A DNA stretch of 64,000 nucleotides from Legionella micdadei (GTDB taxonomy: Bacteria; Pseudomonadota; Gammaproteobacteria; Legionellales; Legionellaceae). Made by a program: the position numbers and the translations under genes. Below the pieces are notes generated by a model. The model was not told the origin of the DNA, ran no database searches, and saw only the letters and a list, made by a program, of their open reading frames with translations. Shown piece by piece: positions 25,907 to 35,838 of this stretch. The stretch spans positions 356,001 through 420,000 of the forward strand of contig NZ_LN614830.1 of NCBI RefSeq assembly GCF_000953635.1. The letters run 5' to 3'. Numbering within the stretch: the first letter of the stretch is position 1; each line of letters begins with the position of its first letter.

Positions 25907-27228
25907 ATAATACTTCCTTTAAAAAACCTGTAATTATTTGTGTTGATGATGAAAAAATTATTCTTGATTCACTCAATCGTCAGCTGCAACGCCATTTTGG
26001 CGATCAGTACGAATACGAGTTTTGTGAAAGTGCCGATGAAGCACTTGAATTAATCAATCAGCTAAATGCTGAGGGTTATAGTGTCATTATGGTGATATCG
26101 GATCAAATAATGCCTGGTATGTCAGGGGATCAGTTTTTAGTGGAAGTACAAGAATCCCATCCAAAAATCATCAAAATTCTGTTAACGGGTCAGGCGTCGC
26201 TTGAATCAGCAATTAGAGCAATAAATAAGGCTAATTTATATCGATATATTACAAAACCTTGGAGTGAAAGTGATTTTTTATTGACTGTTGCTAAAGGCTT
26301 GCAGGAATACAACTTATTGGAATGCACTTTAAAGCAAGCCGAAGTTTTTGAAAAGTTTGTTCCAAAGCAATTTTTACAGTGCTTATCCAAAAAGGAAATT
26401 TCAGAGGTTCAGTTGGGTGACCATATTGAGCGCGAAATGAGTATATTATTTGTTGACATTCGCAATTTTACAACCATTTCTGAAAGCTTTAGCCCGGAAG
26501 AGAATTACAACTTTATCAATGAATACTTAAACTATGTTGAGCCAACTATTCAAAGCAATAATGGTTTTATTGATAAATATATAGGTGATGCAGTAATTGC
26601 CTTGTTCCAAACGGCTGATGATGCTTTACACGCTGCTTTAGACATGCAATTGGCTGTTGCTAAATTCAACGAAGATCACAAAAGTGAGAAATATTACCCG
26701 GTGGTTACTGGAGTTGGTTTGCACGTTGGCATGTTAATGTTAGGTATTGTCGGTGTCGAAAATCGCATGCAGGGGACTGTTATTTCGGATGCCGTAAATG
26801 TTGCATCACGTTTACAAGATCTTGCAGGGATATATGATCTGAGGATTGTCGCCAGCGAAGAATTTATTAATACATTAAAGGATAAAGATTTCGTCCTTGA
26901 GAATAGGCGCTTTTTAGGCGGGGTATATCTGAAAGGAAAAAAGCAAAATATCTCCATCTCTGAAGTAATGGTTGCGGCAACTGATCCTAATAGCGAGATG
27001 AAGCTATCAATGAAACAAGATTTTGAGCACGGGATAGAATTATTTCAAGGTAAGAAATTTGCTGAAGCATGCGTTAAATTTAAATCAGTATTGGAAAAAA
27101 ACCCTTTCGATAAAGTGACTAAGCTTTATTTAAATCTTTCAGCAGAATACATGCTAAAAGGTGTACCAGATATTTGGGATAGCGCATTACTTTATAGCTA
27201 CTCAGATCAAAAGACGAGCGAGTGCTAA
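25903..27228 (+). CDS. Response regulator with class III adenylate cyclase output
   Basis: A 441-residue protein. The receiver domain (1-130) has acidic pocket D15/D16, phospho-acceptor D67 in VISDQIMPGMSG, T95 and K118. The class III cyclase domain (about 178-345) has both metal aspartates (D185 in FVDIRNFT, D229 in DKYIGDAV), K225 and D296 (the pair that favours ATP over GTP) and the transition-state N299 and R303 in DAVNVASR. All catalytic positions are present in one chain, so homodimers should be active. The C-terminal 80 residues look like a short TPR-like helical tail. Phosphorylation by the overlapping kinase is expected to control cAMP output. Legionella species encode many class III cyclases, consistent with this. 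Confidence 0.9.
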   Translation: MNNTSFKKPVIICVDDEKIILDSLNRQLQRHFGDQYEYEFCESADEALELINQLNAEGYSVIMVISDQIMPGMSGDQFLVEVQESHPKIIKILLTGQASLESAIRAINKANLYRYITKPWSESDFLLTVAKGLQEYNLLECTLKQAEVFEKFVPKQFLQCLSKKEISEVQLGDHIEREMSILFVDIRNFTTISESFSPEENYNFINEYLNYVEPTIQSNNGFIDKYIGDAVIALFQTADDALHAALDMQLAVAKFNEDHKSEKYYPVVTGVGLHVGMLMLGIVGVENRMQGTVISDAVNVASRLQDLAGIYDLRIVASEEFINTLKDKDFVLENRRFLGGVYLKGKKQNISISEVMVAATDPNSEMKLSMKQDFEHGIELFQGKKFAEACVKFKSVLEKNPFDKVTKLYLNLSAEYMLKGVPDIWDSALLYSYSDQKTSEC

Positions 27229-27477
27229 GTGAGTTTTCTGCTTGTGTAGGTGTTGACGTGATTTCTATGGGGAAGAGGTAATATATTTCAATTTGTTGAC
27301 TTACTTTCAAACAATTTGTCCAGTTACAAAGTGTGAGTGTTCCCATTTTGATGCTATCTGATAGTGAAAAAGTTCAGGATATTAAATGTGAAGTAATTGT
27401 TCAATTAAGATACCAATTGAATGTGAATTTTGATACAATGCGCCGCAATTTTCACAACCCTGTGCTAAGGAGCTATC

Positions 27478-28752
27478 TTGTCAGACTCTCTCGCGATGGA
27501 TTCGAGCTCAATTTTGCCTCGAGGTGATTTAATGGCATGGGTAGTTTGTTTGTCTGCTGGGTTGTTTTTCTTCTATGAATTTTTTCAACTCAATATTTTT
27601 GATGTAATTAATCAACCCTTACGTGAGGACTTTCATTTAGACGCAGCACAACTAAGCTGGATGTCGAGCACTTACTTATGGGCCGATATCCTGTTCCTTT
27701 TGCCTGCAGGAATTATCCTTGATCGGTTTTCAACACGAAAAGTCATTCTTACAGCGATGTTTGTTTGTGTTGTTGGCACAATAGGGTTTGGTCTGACCAA
27801 CTCGTTTGCTTTAGCTTGCTTTTTTCATTTTCTTTCGGGTATTGGTAATGCATTTTGTTTTCTCTCTTGCGTTGTCTTGGTTTCGCGGTGGTTTCCTCCT
27901 CGCCGTCAGGCTTTAGTAATTGGTTTACTCGTAACGATGGCTTTTCTGGGGGGTATGATGGCACATACTCCGTTTGCCCATCTTAATGAATATTATGGTT
28001 GGCGTAGATCTTTGCTTATTGATGGTGCTGTTGGTACTGTTTTATTAATTTGGATTTATTGGGTTGTCCAGGATAAGCCAAGTCATGCATTAACAAAGGA
28101 AAGCTCCGCTCAACCAGCTGTACTTGCAAGTTTTTTGCAATCCCTTGCCAATCCACAAAACTGGCTTGCAGGTTTTTATACCTCTTTATTAAATTTGCCC
28201 ATTATGGTGCTTTGCGCACTATGGGGGGCGAGTTATTTGCAAGTTGTCCATCATCTTCCCGAAATGATCGCAAGCAATGTTGTAAGCTTGATTTTCATTG
28301 GTAGCATTATTGGTTGTCCCTTAGTGGGGTGGTTATCTGATGCTCAAGGGCGGCGTAAGCCTTTAATGATCTTGGGCGCTATTGCTACCTTAGCCACTGT
28401 CATTCCATTGTTTATGGATCTTGATTTGTCACAAACTCAGTTAAGTGTCCTTTTCTTTGCTCTTGGATTTTTTACTAGTACACAAGTAATAAGTTACCCG
28501 TTAATTGCAGAAAGTAATTCATCAGACAATACAGGAGCCGCCACAGGCATGGCCTCCGTACTAATTATGGGAGGAGGAGGTATAGGACAGGTGCTCTTCG
28601 GTTTGTTAATGCAGCAACATGCAGGGGTTATATCTCAAAACTATACGGTAACTGATTTTCAATATGCGATGTGGATTTTTCCTTTGGCCGCTGTAGCAGC
28701 ATTGCTAGCGGTTTTATTAACACGTGAGACTTACTGCAAACGTTTGTACTGA
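27478..28752 (+). CDS. MFS transporter, Pht family (first of tandem pair)
   Basis: A 424-residue carrier with 12 predicted helices. The loop 2-3 motif is DRFSTRKVIL, the loop 8-9 repeat is SDAQGRRKPLMI, and the RWFPPRRQALVIGL segment after helix 4 is shared with the next gene. The start is TTG at 27478, supported by AAGGAG 6 nt upstream. The product is about half identical by eye to the next gene. Pht proteins of Legionella import nutrients across the vacuole and inner membrane; a tandem pair directly before phosphopentomutase resembles the phtC-phtD thymidine-salvage arrangement of L. pneumophila. Nucleoside transport is therefore favoured but inferred. The 249-bp gap before it holds no gene; a TACAAT at 27434-27439 is a possible -10 box. 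Confidence 0.85.
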   Translation: MSDSLAMDSSSILPRGDLMAWVVCLSAGLFFFYEFFQLNIFDVINQPLREDFHLDAAQLSWMSSTYLWADILFLLPAGIILDRFSTRKVILTAMFVCVVGTIGFGLTNSFALACFFHFLSGIGNAFCFLSCVVLVSRWFPPRRQALVIGLLVTMAFLGGMMAHTPFAHLNEYYGWRRSLLIDGAVGTVLLIWIYWVVQDKPSHALTKESSAQPAVLASFLQSLANPQNWLAGFYTSLLNLPIMVLCALWGASYLQVVHHLPEMIASNVVSLIFIGSIIGCPLVGWLSDAQGRRKPLMILGAIATLATVIPLFMDLDLSQTQLSVLFFALGFFTSTQVISYPLIAESNSSDNTGAATGMASVLIMGGGGIGQVLFGLLMQQHAGVISQNYTVTDFQYAMWIFPLAAVAALLAVLLTRETYCKRLY

Positions 28753-28761
28753 GGGGCCTTT

Positions 28762-30048
28762 ATGCGGATGGTGGAAGAATATAAAACGAGCGAACAGGTT
28801 GAGAATTTTTTATTGCCGTGGTTGGTTTGTTTTAGTGCATCGTTATTTTTCTTTTATGAGTTTATCCAAGGCAATATGTTTGCATCAATTGCCGATAATA
28901 TTATGCAAGATTTTCACGTGCAGGCTGACAAAATGGCTTATTTGTCAAGCATTTATTATGTCTCTAATGTTATTTTTCTTTTTGTTGCCGGCTTTGTCCT
29001 TGATCGGTTTTCTGCTAAAAAAACAATTCTAATAGCCATGCTGCTCTGTGTGTTAAGCACTTTTATATTGGCACAGGCACAATCGTTCTATTTAGCTTTA
29101 TTCTGCCGTTTTATGACAGGTATCGGCAGCGCTTTTTGTTTTCTTGGCCCTATTCGCCTTGCTTCTCGGTGGTTCCCTCCCCAACGCATGGCATTGGTCA
29201 CTGGAGTGATTGTGACAATAGCTATGACAGGCGGTATGATAGCGCAGTATCCTTTAACCAAATTAGTTGCACAAATCGGTTGGCGTGAAGCTTTAGTGCA
29301 AGTGGGTTGGCTTGGGACAATCATGTTGGTTGTGATGTATTTTGGCATCATTGACCGGGCGCAGGGCAAAAATCAAAGCGCAGTAAAAAGGATAAGTTTG
29401 CTGGCTACAGCCAAAAAAGCGTATTTAAATCCTCAAACTTTACGAGCAGCACTTTATACAAGCCTAATGAACATGGCGATCGCTGTATACGGTGCGATGA
29501 TGGGATCACTCTATTTAATGCAGAAAATGGGAGTGTCAAAGGAAGATGCTGCAGTAGTCAATTCAATGTTATTTTTGGGGGCAATCATCGGTGGACCAAT
29601 TATTGGTTGGTGCTCAGATAAACTAGGGTTACGCATTCTGCCTATGAAGGTAGGAGTTTTGGCTTCCTTACTAACAATGTTGTCAATCTTATTTGTTCCT
29701 GTTTCCTTACCGGTTATGAAGGTTTTATTCTTTCTCTTAGGTTTTTTTACTGCAGCCCAAGTGATTAGCTATGCTTTAGTCGCAGAAAGCAGTTCACCAA
29801 TGATGACTGCATCTGCTGTGAGCGTCGTATCGATTTTGACTCAAGGTGGTTGTGTGGTTTATCAAGTTTTATTTAGTTTCTTGTTAATGCAGCACGGCGA
29901 AATGAGAATGTTAGGTGGTGTGCCGGTGTATTCTTTAGGCGATTATCAGTATGCCGCTTTAATTTTTCCTATCGGATTAATTGTTGCTTTATTGGTATTG
30001 TTTGGTTTAAGAGAGACCTATTGCCGCCATGCACAAGCAGAGGAATGA
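28762..30048 (+). CDS. MFS transporter, Pht family (second of tandem pair)
   Basis: A 428-residue, 12-helix carrier and close paralogue of the preceding one: both share the FFFYEF opening in helix 1, LDRFS in loop 2-3, [14 protein letters not shown], and [18 protein letters not shown] in helix 10. The intergenic distance is 9 nt and the downstream deoB follows within 8 nt of its stop, so the three genes form one operon. ATG 28762 has GAGGGG 5 nt upstream; ATG 28768 is an alternative. Two diverged copies may pair different substrates (for example purine versus pyrimidine nucleosides) or work as a heteromer; the sequence does not say. Confidence 0.85.
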   Translation: MRMVEEYKTSEQVENFLLPWLVCFSASLFFFYEFIQGNMFASIADNIMQDFHVQADKMAYLSSIYYVSNVIFLFVAGFVLDRFSAKKTILIAMLLCVLSTFILAQAQSFYLALFCRFMTGIGSAFCFLGPIRLASRWFPPQRMALVTGVIVTIAMTGGMIAQYPLTKLVAQIGWREALVQVGWLGTIMLVVMYFGIIDRAQGKNQSAVKRISLLATAKKAYLNPQTLRAALYTSLMNMAIAVYGAMMGSLYLMQKMGVSKEDAAVVNSMLFLGAIIGGPIIGWCSDKLGLRILPMKVGVLASLLTMLSILFVPVSLPVMKVLFFLLGFFTAAQVISYALVAESSSPMMTASAVSVVSILTQGGCVVYQVLFSFLLMQHGEMRMLGGVPVYSLGDYQYAALIFPIGLIVALLVLFGLRETYCRHAQAEE

Positions 30049-30055
30049 AGAAAGA

Positions 30056-31291
30056 ATGTTAGGAAGGGTTTGTATTTTAGTGATGGATTCCATGGGGATT
30101 GGAGCTAGTCTTGATGCATATCGTTATGGTGACGAGGGCGCCGATACCTTTGCTCACATCCATCAAGCTTGCAGCGATGGATTAGCCAATAAAGAAGGCT
30201 TGCGTGAGGGGCCTTTAAACATTCCAAACCTAACCCGATTAGGATTATATCATACTGCTCTTGCAAGCTCAGGCGTTCGATTGGTGGATTTATCTACAAT
30301 TGAAGAGCCGAGTGGTTATTATGGTTATGCTGTTGAGCAAAGTTTAGGTAAAGATACTCCCAGTGGCCATTGGGAACTTGCGGGAGTCCCTGTAACTTTT
30401 GATTGGGGATATTTCCCCGATCAAGCGAATTGTTTTCCCAAAAAATTAATTGATACGTTCATTAAGCAAGCAAATTTACCTGGTGTGTTAGGCGAAAAGC
30501 ATGCTTCTGGAACAACAATTATTGAGGAACTGGGTGAAGAACATATTAAATCAGGAAAACCTATTGTTTATACCTCGGCAGACAGTGTGTTCCAGATTGC
30601 TGCGCATGAAGAAAGTTTTGGTTTAAACCGGCTCTATGAAATCTGTGAGATTGCCCGCAAGTTGGTGGATGAGTACCAAATTGGTCGGGTTATAGCGAGA
30701 CCTTTTATTGGTAAGCCAGGCAGTTTTAAACGCACGGGTAATCGTCGAGACTATGCTACTCTACCACCTGCTCCGACTTTATTAGATTTACTAAAAGAAG
30801 CAGGCCGTGAAGTTATCGCGATAGGTAAAATTGCGGATATCTTCGCTCATCAAGGGGTTACTCAAACAATTAAGGCAGACGGAAACCATGCCTTGTTTGA
30901 TGCAACATTAAAAGCGTTGAACACCGCCCCTGAAGGAAGCTTAATTTTCACTAATTTTGTTGATTTTGATTCTTCTTACGGACATCGTCGTGATGTTGTT
31001 GGTTATGCTCATGCACTCGAACAGTTTGACCGCCGTCTCCCCGAATTATTTGAACTTCTTCAACCGGATGATATAGTGGTTATTACTGCAGATCACGGCT
31101 GTGATCCCACTTTTTCGGGAACAGATCATACTCGAGAGCACGTGCCCGTTCTTGTTTTTGGACCTAAAATCAATAGCCGTTTTATTGGTCGCCGTGATAG
31201 CTTCGCTGATATTGGCCAAAGTTTGGCAGAATATCTAAAAATTACTCCCTTATTGCATGGAGTGGCATTTATGAGTGAATATAACACTTAG
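30056..31291 (+). CDS. deoB: Phosphopentomutase
   Basis: DeoB interconverts ribose-1-phosphate (or deoxyribose-1-phosphate) and the 5-phosphate, feeding nucleoside sugars into central metabolism. The product is an alkaline-phosphatase-superfamily enzyme of 411 residues with the metal-site segments [51 protein letters not shown] and [23 protein letters not shown] 30056 was chosen because it matches the usual N-terminus ([12 protein letters not shown]); an in-frame ATG at 30029 would overlap the MFS gene. Being last in an operon with two carriers, it implies these import nucleosides whose sugar is then used. Confidence 0.95.
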   Translation: MLGRVCILVMDSMGIGASLDAYRYGDEGADTFAHIHQACSDGLANKEGLREGPLNIPNLTRLGLYHTALASSGVRLVDLSTIEEPSGYYGYAVEQSLGKDTPSGHWELAGVPVTFDWGYFPDQANCFPKKLIDTFIKQANLPGVLGEKHASGTTIIEELGEEHIKSGKPIVYTSADSVFQIAAHEESFGLNRLYEICEIARKLVDEYQIGRVIARPFIGKPGSFKRTGNRRDYATLPPAPTLLDLLKEAGREVIAIGKIADIFAHQGVTQTIKADGNHALFDATLKALNTAPEGSLIFTNFVDFDSSYGHRRDVVGYAHALEQFDRRLPELFELLQPDDIVVITADHGCDPTFSGTDHTREHVPVLVFGPKINSRFIGRRDSFADIGQSLAEYLKITPLLHGVAFMSEYNT

Positions 31292-31303
31292 TCAGCATCA
31301 AAA

Positions 31304-31738
31304 ATGAACTATCCAACCTTATTTTTGAATTATTGTTTGGCTATCGATCTTAGGCTAACTTCTTTGCGCAGAAGCGTTTTATATATTTTATGGAGTACAG
31401 CAAAACCGCTTAAAGCGTATGAGATTTTAGATAGGTTATTGCAAATTAAGCAAAATGCCAAACCGCCAACTGTTTATCGTGTACTCGATTATTTTGTTGA
31501 TTATGGAGTGGTCCATAAAATTGAGTCTATCCAATCCTATACACTTTGTCACGAGCCTGAAAAGCATCATTCCTCCGAAGTGCTGATGGTTTGCAATGAT
31601 TGTCATCAGGTTAATGAATTATATGATCAAACCATGCATGATTTAGTGCAGAAAATATCACAGGAGAATCAATTTCATCTTGGGCAGGGAGCTATTGAGT
31701 TAAGAGGAATTTGTAATAAATGCCAACCTGTTTCATAA
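31304..31738 (+). CDS. zur: Zinc uptake regulator Zur (Fur family)
   Basis: A 144-residue Fur-type repressor. The winged helix (about 15-85) has LTSLRRSVLYILW and the recognition helix PPTVYRVLDYFVDYG. The structural zinc site is two CxxC pairs, CNDCH (about 104-108) and CNKC near the C-end, with the metal-sensing His/Cys (CHEPEKHHSS) between. This layout, with a histidine pair before the first CxxC and no HHDH block, fits Zur rather than Fur. It follows deoB by 12 nt but is likely expressed mainly on its own. Known role: zinc-loaded Zur shuts off ZnuABC and C-minus ribosomal paralogues. Confidence 0.85.
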   Translation: MNYPTLFLNYCLAIDLRLTSLRRSVLYILWSTAKPLKAYEILDRLLQIKQNAKPPTVYRVLDYFVDYGVVHKIESIQSYTLCHEPEKHHSSEVLMVCNDCHQVNELYDQTMHDLVQKISQENQFHLGQGAIELRGICNKCQPVS

Positions 31739-31881
31739 ATTGGATAACTCCTTCAGGTACTGCAGGTTGAGGCTACACTTGCTCCAGAGCTTGAGCGCCC
31801 TGCTAAAATAATTTTGCCCATCCATTGATTTTTTTTTTCTTACCCCCATCTAAGAATCTCAATCTGTAATGGGGATGCACT

Positions 31882-32430
31882 TTGGAACAATATCGAGGTA
31901 CAACTATCTTGTCTGTAAGACGGGGGAATAAGGTGGTTATCGGTGGTGACGGACAAGTCAGCATGGGTAACACAGTGATGAAAAGTAATGCGCGCAAAGT
32001 TAGACGCCTGTATAAAGACAATGTCATTGCTGGTTTTGCTGGGGGCACAGCGGATGCGTTCACATTATTTGAACGATTTGAAAAGAAGCTAGAAATGCAC
32101 CAAGGCCATTTAGTGCGTGCAGCGGTGGAATTAGCCAAAGATTGGCGCACGGATAAAATCTTACGGCGCTTAGAAGCACTTTTAGCAGTGGCCGATCGTA
32201 AAGCTTCGCTTATTATTACGGGAAATGGCGATGTAATTGAGCCTGAGGAAGGATTAATTGCCATTGGTTCTGGAGGTCCTTTTGCTCAGTCTGCAGCCCG
32301 CGCCTTAGTGGAAAATACTGACCTCTCCGCCCATGATGTTGTGCGCAAAAGTTTGAATATTGCTGCTGACATCTGTATTTATACAAACCATAATTTAACT
32401 ATCGAAGAATTGGATACTGACAGTGAATAA
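31882..32430 (+). CDS. hslV: ATP-dependent protease peptidase subunit HslV
   Basis: The peptidase ring of the HslUV (ClpQY) protease, an N-terminal-threonine hydrolase of the proteasome type. The start is TTG 31882 with GGGGA 6 nt upstream; the only nearby ATG is out of frame. The product begins MEQYRG then TTILSVRRG, so the catalytic Thr is exposed after removing a six-residue lead, as in several proteobacteria whose HslV also starts EQYRG or similar. The [14 protein letters not shown] helix and the [12 protein letters not shown] end are intact; 182 residues is standard. It overlaps hslU by 8 bp. Confidence 0.95.
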   Translation: MEQYRGTTILSVRRGNKVVIGGDGQVSMGNTVMKSNARKVRRLYKDNVIAGFAGGTADAFTLFERFEKKLEMHQGHLVRAAVELAKDWRTDKILRRLEALLAVADRKASLIITGNGDVIEPEEGLIAIGSGGPFAQSAARALVENTDLSAHDVVRKSLNIAADICIYTNHNLTIEELDTDSE

Positions 32431-33757
32431 TACAATGATGACTCCAAGAGAGATCGTGCAAGAATTGGATAAGCACATTATTGGTCAGGACGATGCTAAA
32501 CGTGCGGTTGCTATTGCTTTGCGTAACCGTTGGCGGCGAATGCAAATTAAAGATTCTGCACTTCGCAACGAAATTATGCCCAAAAATATTTTAATGATTG
32601 GGCCGACAGGAGTCGGTAAAACCGAGATCGCTAGAAGATTGGCAAAGCTCGCTCAAGCCCCCTTTGTTAAAGTGGAAGCCACTAAGTTTACTGAGGTAGG
32701 CTACGTCGGGCGTGATGTGGATTCAATAATCCGTGATCTCGCTGATATTGCTGTCAAGCAAGAGCGTGAACGCGCAATGAAGAAAGTTGCCAATTTGGCT
32801 GAAGATGCTGCTGAAGAGCGTGTTTTAGATGCCTTATTGCCACCAGCAAGAGGCAGCTTAACGCCCAGTGAGAAAGAAAGCTCGACACGCCAGGTTTTCC
32901 GCAAGCAGTTGCGGGAAGGAGCGCTAAATGATAATGAAATCGAAATTGAGGTTGCTGCAAATGCAGTGGGTGTAGAAATTATGGCACCTCCTGGCATGGA
33001 AGAAATGACTAGCCAGTTGCAGGCAATGTTTCAGCAAGTTGGCAGCGGACGGACTAAGACTCGTCGATTAACTGTTGCTAAAGCGATGAAAATTCTACGT
33101 GAAGAAGAAGCTGCCAAGTTAATTAATGAAGAAGACACTAAGCTTCGCGCTATTGAAAACATTGAACAAAACGGGATAGTTTTTATTGATGAGTTGGATA
33201 AAGTGGCTAAACGCGCCGAGACTGGGGGTGGTGGCGACGTTTCCCGTGAGGGTGTACAGCGGGATCTCTTACCGTTGGTTGAAGGGACTACAGTTTCAAC
33301 CAAATACGGCATGATTAAGACAGATCATATTCTATTTATCGCCTCGGGAGCATTCCATGTTGCTAAACCATCTGATTTGATTGCTGAGTTGCAAGGGCGA
33401 TTACCGATTCGTGTTGAATTATCTGCACTAAGTGTCGAAGATTTTGTGCGTATACTAACTGAACCGAGTGCTTCATTGACTGAACAATACGCGGCGTTAA
33501 TGGCAACTGAGGGTTTACATTTAACCTTTGCTGAGACAGGTATTAGGCGCATTGCAGAAGTTGCGTGGAAAGTGAACGAGCGTACTGAAAATATTGGTGC
33601 CCGCCGTCTCTATACTGTGATGGAGCGTTTGTTAGAAGTCATCTCTTTCGAAGCCACAGATAAAGCGGGTCAAACAGTACATGTGGATGCGTCTTATGTC
33701 GATACTCACTTAGGAAAATTGGCAGATGATGAGGATTGGGCACGTTATATTTTATAA
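32423..33757 (+). CDS. hslU: ATP-dependent protease ATPase subunit HslU
   Basis: The AAA+ unfoldase partner of HslV. Seen are Walker [16 protein letters not shown] (about 60-74), the pore motif [15 protein letters not shown], the I-domain (about 110-245), Walker [13 protein letters not shown], sensor residues around [20 protein letters not shown], and the C-terminal tail EDWARYIL that docks into HslV. The length of 444 residues is usual. Overlap with hslV indicates translational coupling. No sigma-32-like box was clear upstream of hslV. Confidence 0.97.
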   Translation: MNNTMMTPREIVQELDKHIIGQDDAKRAVAIALRNRWRRMQIKDSALRNEIMPKNILMIGPTGVGKTEIARRLAKLAQAPFVKVEATKFTEVGYVGRDVDSIIRDLADIAVKQERERAMKKVANLAEDAAEERVLDALLPPARGSLTPSEKESSTRQVFRKQLREGALNDNEIEIEVAANAVGVEIMAPPGMEEMTSQLQAMFQQVGSGRTKTRRLTVAKAMKILREEEAAKLINEEDTKLRAIENIEQNGIVFIDELDKVAKRAETGGGGDVSREGVQRDLLPLVEGTTVSTKYGMIKTDHILFIASGAFHVAKPSDLIAELQGRLPIRVELSALSVEDFVRILTEPSASLTEQYAALMATEGLHLTFAETGIRRIAEVAWKVNERTENIGARRLYTVMERLLEVISFEATDKAGQTVHVDASYVDTHLGKLADDEDWARYIL

Positions 33758-33881
33758 AATCATCGAGAGCCTGTTAGCGATTAGCTATATTGAATTAAGA
33801 TTCTGTAGGCCTTCTTATTCCAGGGAAGGAAGATCTTTAAGTCTTTAATGAGAACCCTTAAAAAGAGGGCAGAAAATTATT

Positions 33882-34634
33882 ATGGATAAATCAAAAAACA
33901 ATGATTTAAAAATGCCTGACCCAATCTCTGAACATTTGGTAATGACTTTAAACAAAAGGGGACCAGTATCAAGTTATCTTGACGATTACGCTAAACAATT
34001 TATTGAATTTGCGGTACAACAAAAATCACCGATACTCGAGCTTGGCGCTGCTTATGGTTTTGTTACAATCGCTGCTTTAAAAGCAGGGGCTACAATCATT
34101 GCAAATGATATTGAACCCCGCCATCTACAAATTTTATACAACCGTACACCAGAGGATTGCCGCGGGCGCCTAACTTTACTCCCCGGGGAATTTCCCTATG
34201 AGTTAAATTTGGCTCCTGAAAGTATCGCTGGTTGTTACGTCTCCCGTATGCTTGGTTATTTGGAACCTCCTGCATTACAGGAAGGGATTCAGAAATTATT
34301 TCTTTGGCTTAAATCAGGCGCGAAATTGTTTATTCTCGCCTCACCTCCTTATCGAGCGCTGTACAAATCAATTATTCCAATCTACGAACAAAGAATTAAA
34401 GATAATGAGCAATGGCCAGGTTATTTTACTAACCTAAAAACGCTTGTCGAAGAACCCATTAATCGTTATGTTCCAGATAGACTCCATTTTTTAGATGATA
34501 AAATTTTATCCAGAGAAGTCGAGCGCGTTGGTTTTATAGTTGAAAAAGCTGAATTGTACGCGCGCAAAGATTTACCTGAAAAAGCCCAATATGATGGCCG
34601 AGAAGGAGTGGCTATTATTGCGAGAAAACCCTAG
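33882..34634 (+). CDS. Class I SAM-dependent methyltransferase-like protein
   Basis: A 250-residue protein with a Rossmann methyltransferase core: motif I ILELGAAYGFVTIAALKAG (about 52-70), the acidic end of strand 2 in IANDIEPRHL, and motif IV region GCYVSRMLGYLEP. The core is followed by a helical C-terminal part and a closing sheet strand. The N-terminal 35 residues are polar and may form the substrate lid. The substrate is unknown; the downstream ATP-grasp ligase, in the same direction and 76 nt away, suggests a small-molecule or peptide modification pair, which is inference. Confidence 0.75.
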   Translation: MDKSKNNDLKMPDPISEHLVMTLNKRGPVSSYLDDYAKQFIEFAVQQKSPILELGAAYGFVTIAALKAGATIIANDIEPRHLQILYNRTPEDCRGRLTLLPGEFPYELNLAPESIAGCYVSRMLGYLEPPALQEGIQKLFLWLKSGAKLFILASPPYRALYKSIIPIYEQRIKDNEQWPGYFTNLKTLVEEPINRYVPDRLHFLDDKILSREVERVGFIVEKAELYARKDLPEKAQYDGREGVAIIARKP

Positions 34635-34710
34635 TACGCAGTGACAATTTTCGATATCAGCAAATTATACGCAAAAATTTATTTAGAATATCTATATCTT
34701 TCCAGAACGC

Positions 34711-35811
34711 ATGGGGAGTTTTTTCTTGAATAACGATCAAATGAATAAAAATGCACGATGCTATTACGAAAGCGCCAAAAAATTCCATATACCGGTAGAA
34801 GGAATAGCTCAAATCGAAGGGTTTAGGATAAAACTTGGAAAGCAAAATTATTACTTTTGTGGTAGCGGAACGCCACTAAACGATTGCAGTTGTATCCATG
34901 TATCTAGAAATAAGTACACGATGAATAAGTTGCTTGAAAAAGGCGGATTCCCTGTCCCTAAAGCCACCTTTATTCACATTTCGGAATACCAAGACGGATT
35001 GCTCGAAGAAAAAATAGCCCAGTTAAATTTCCCCTTGGTTGCTAAGCCCCAAGCAGGTAAATTAGGCCAAGATGTATTATGTAACATCCAAACACTAGCG
35101 CAATTAAAAAAATACATCGATGATAATATTGCTGATTATGAATTCATATCGATTGAAGAATTCCATGGTAATCTGAATTCTTATCGAGTTTTGGTCTTCA
35201 ACGGGCGTATCCTCGGTGTCATTCAACGGTATCCGGCGCATGTGATGGGTGATGGTGTACATACTCTGCAAGAGCTTATTGATTTAGCTAATATTCAACG
35301 TCCTAAAATAAGCAATACACTAGGTCCAATCGGCATCGATGAAGAATGCCAAATTAAGCTCGCCGAGCTTGGCCTCGATCTAAACTACATTCCGAAAAAA
35401 GAGGAGTGTGTTAGCTTGTGTTACACTTGTAATGCAACACGGGGTGGTACTTATAAGTCAATAGACAAAAATATATGTAAGGAGAATAGGAAGCTATTTA
35501 TACGCGCGGCTGCAGAGTTAGGCCTAAAATTGGTTGGGTTTGATGTGCAATGCGTCGATATTAATATACCGATTGAAAAATCACATGGCGTAATCATCGA
35601 AGCAAACGATGGGCCCAGCGTGCGAATACATGAATACCCATTGGAAGGGAAAGCTGTTCATGCGAGTAAAAAAATTATCCGTAGTATTCTCTATCGTCAT
35701 CCAATAGCTTACTTCACCGTACTTTATAAAGATAAAACAACAGCTCCCTATATACGAAGCTTCATTGCACTTATTCTTCTGAGCCTAATTTATTTGGTTA
35801 TTCGGAGGTAA
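34711..35811 (+). CDS. ATP-grasp ligase like the cyanophycin-synthetase/GshAB core, C-terminal membrane anchor
   Basis: A 366-residue ATP-grasp protein. Seen are the ATP lid FPLVAKPQAGKLGQDV, a FRVLVF-like strand (SYRVLVFNGRILGVIQR), the MGDGVHTLQELIDLAN segment typical of cyanophycin synthetase and the GshAB C-terminal ligase, and the Mg-binding end GVIIEANDGPSVRIHEYP. These enzymes join an amino acid or peptide carboxylate to an amine through an acyl phosphate. The Mur-ligase half of cyanophycin synthetase is absent. Residues about 346-362 are a membrane helix at the very C-terminus, an unusual tail anchor. TTG 34726 with GGGGAG 8 nt upstream is a credible alternative start to ATG 34711. 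The substrate is unknown. Confidence 0.75.
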   Translation: MGSFFLNNDQMNKNARCYYESAKKFHIPVEGIAQIEGFRIKLGKQNYYFCGSGTPLNDCSCIHVSRNKYTMNKLLEKGGFPVPKATFIHISEYQDGLLEEKIAQLNFPLVAKPQAGKLGQDVLCNIQTLAQLKKYIDDNIADYEFISIEEFHGNLNSYRVLVFNGRILGVIQRYPAHVMGDGVHTLQELIDLANIQRPKISNTLGPIGIDEECQIKLAELGLDLNYIPKKEECVSLCYTCNATRGGTYKSIDKNICKENRKLFIRAAAELGLKLVGFDVQCVDINIPIEKSHGVIIEANDGPSVRIHEYPLEGKAVHASKKIIRSILYRHPIAYFTVLYKDKTTAPYIRSFIALILLSLIYLVIRR

Positions 35812-35838
35812 GGAGAACTTAACAGAGCAACCCTAGGC

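Noticed and set aside
27333..27527. A 64-codon ORF before the first MFS gene
   Set aside because: It overlaps the TTG start and ribosome site of the MFS gene and its product is not protein-like.
28724..29032. A 102-codon plus-strand ORF over the start of the second MFS gene
   Set aside because: It is an alternative frame of the MFS gene; the hydrophobic content comes from the codons for its membrane helices.
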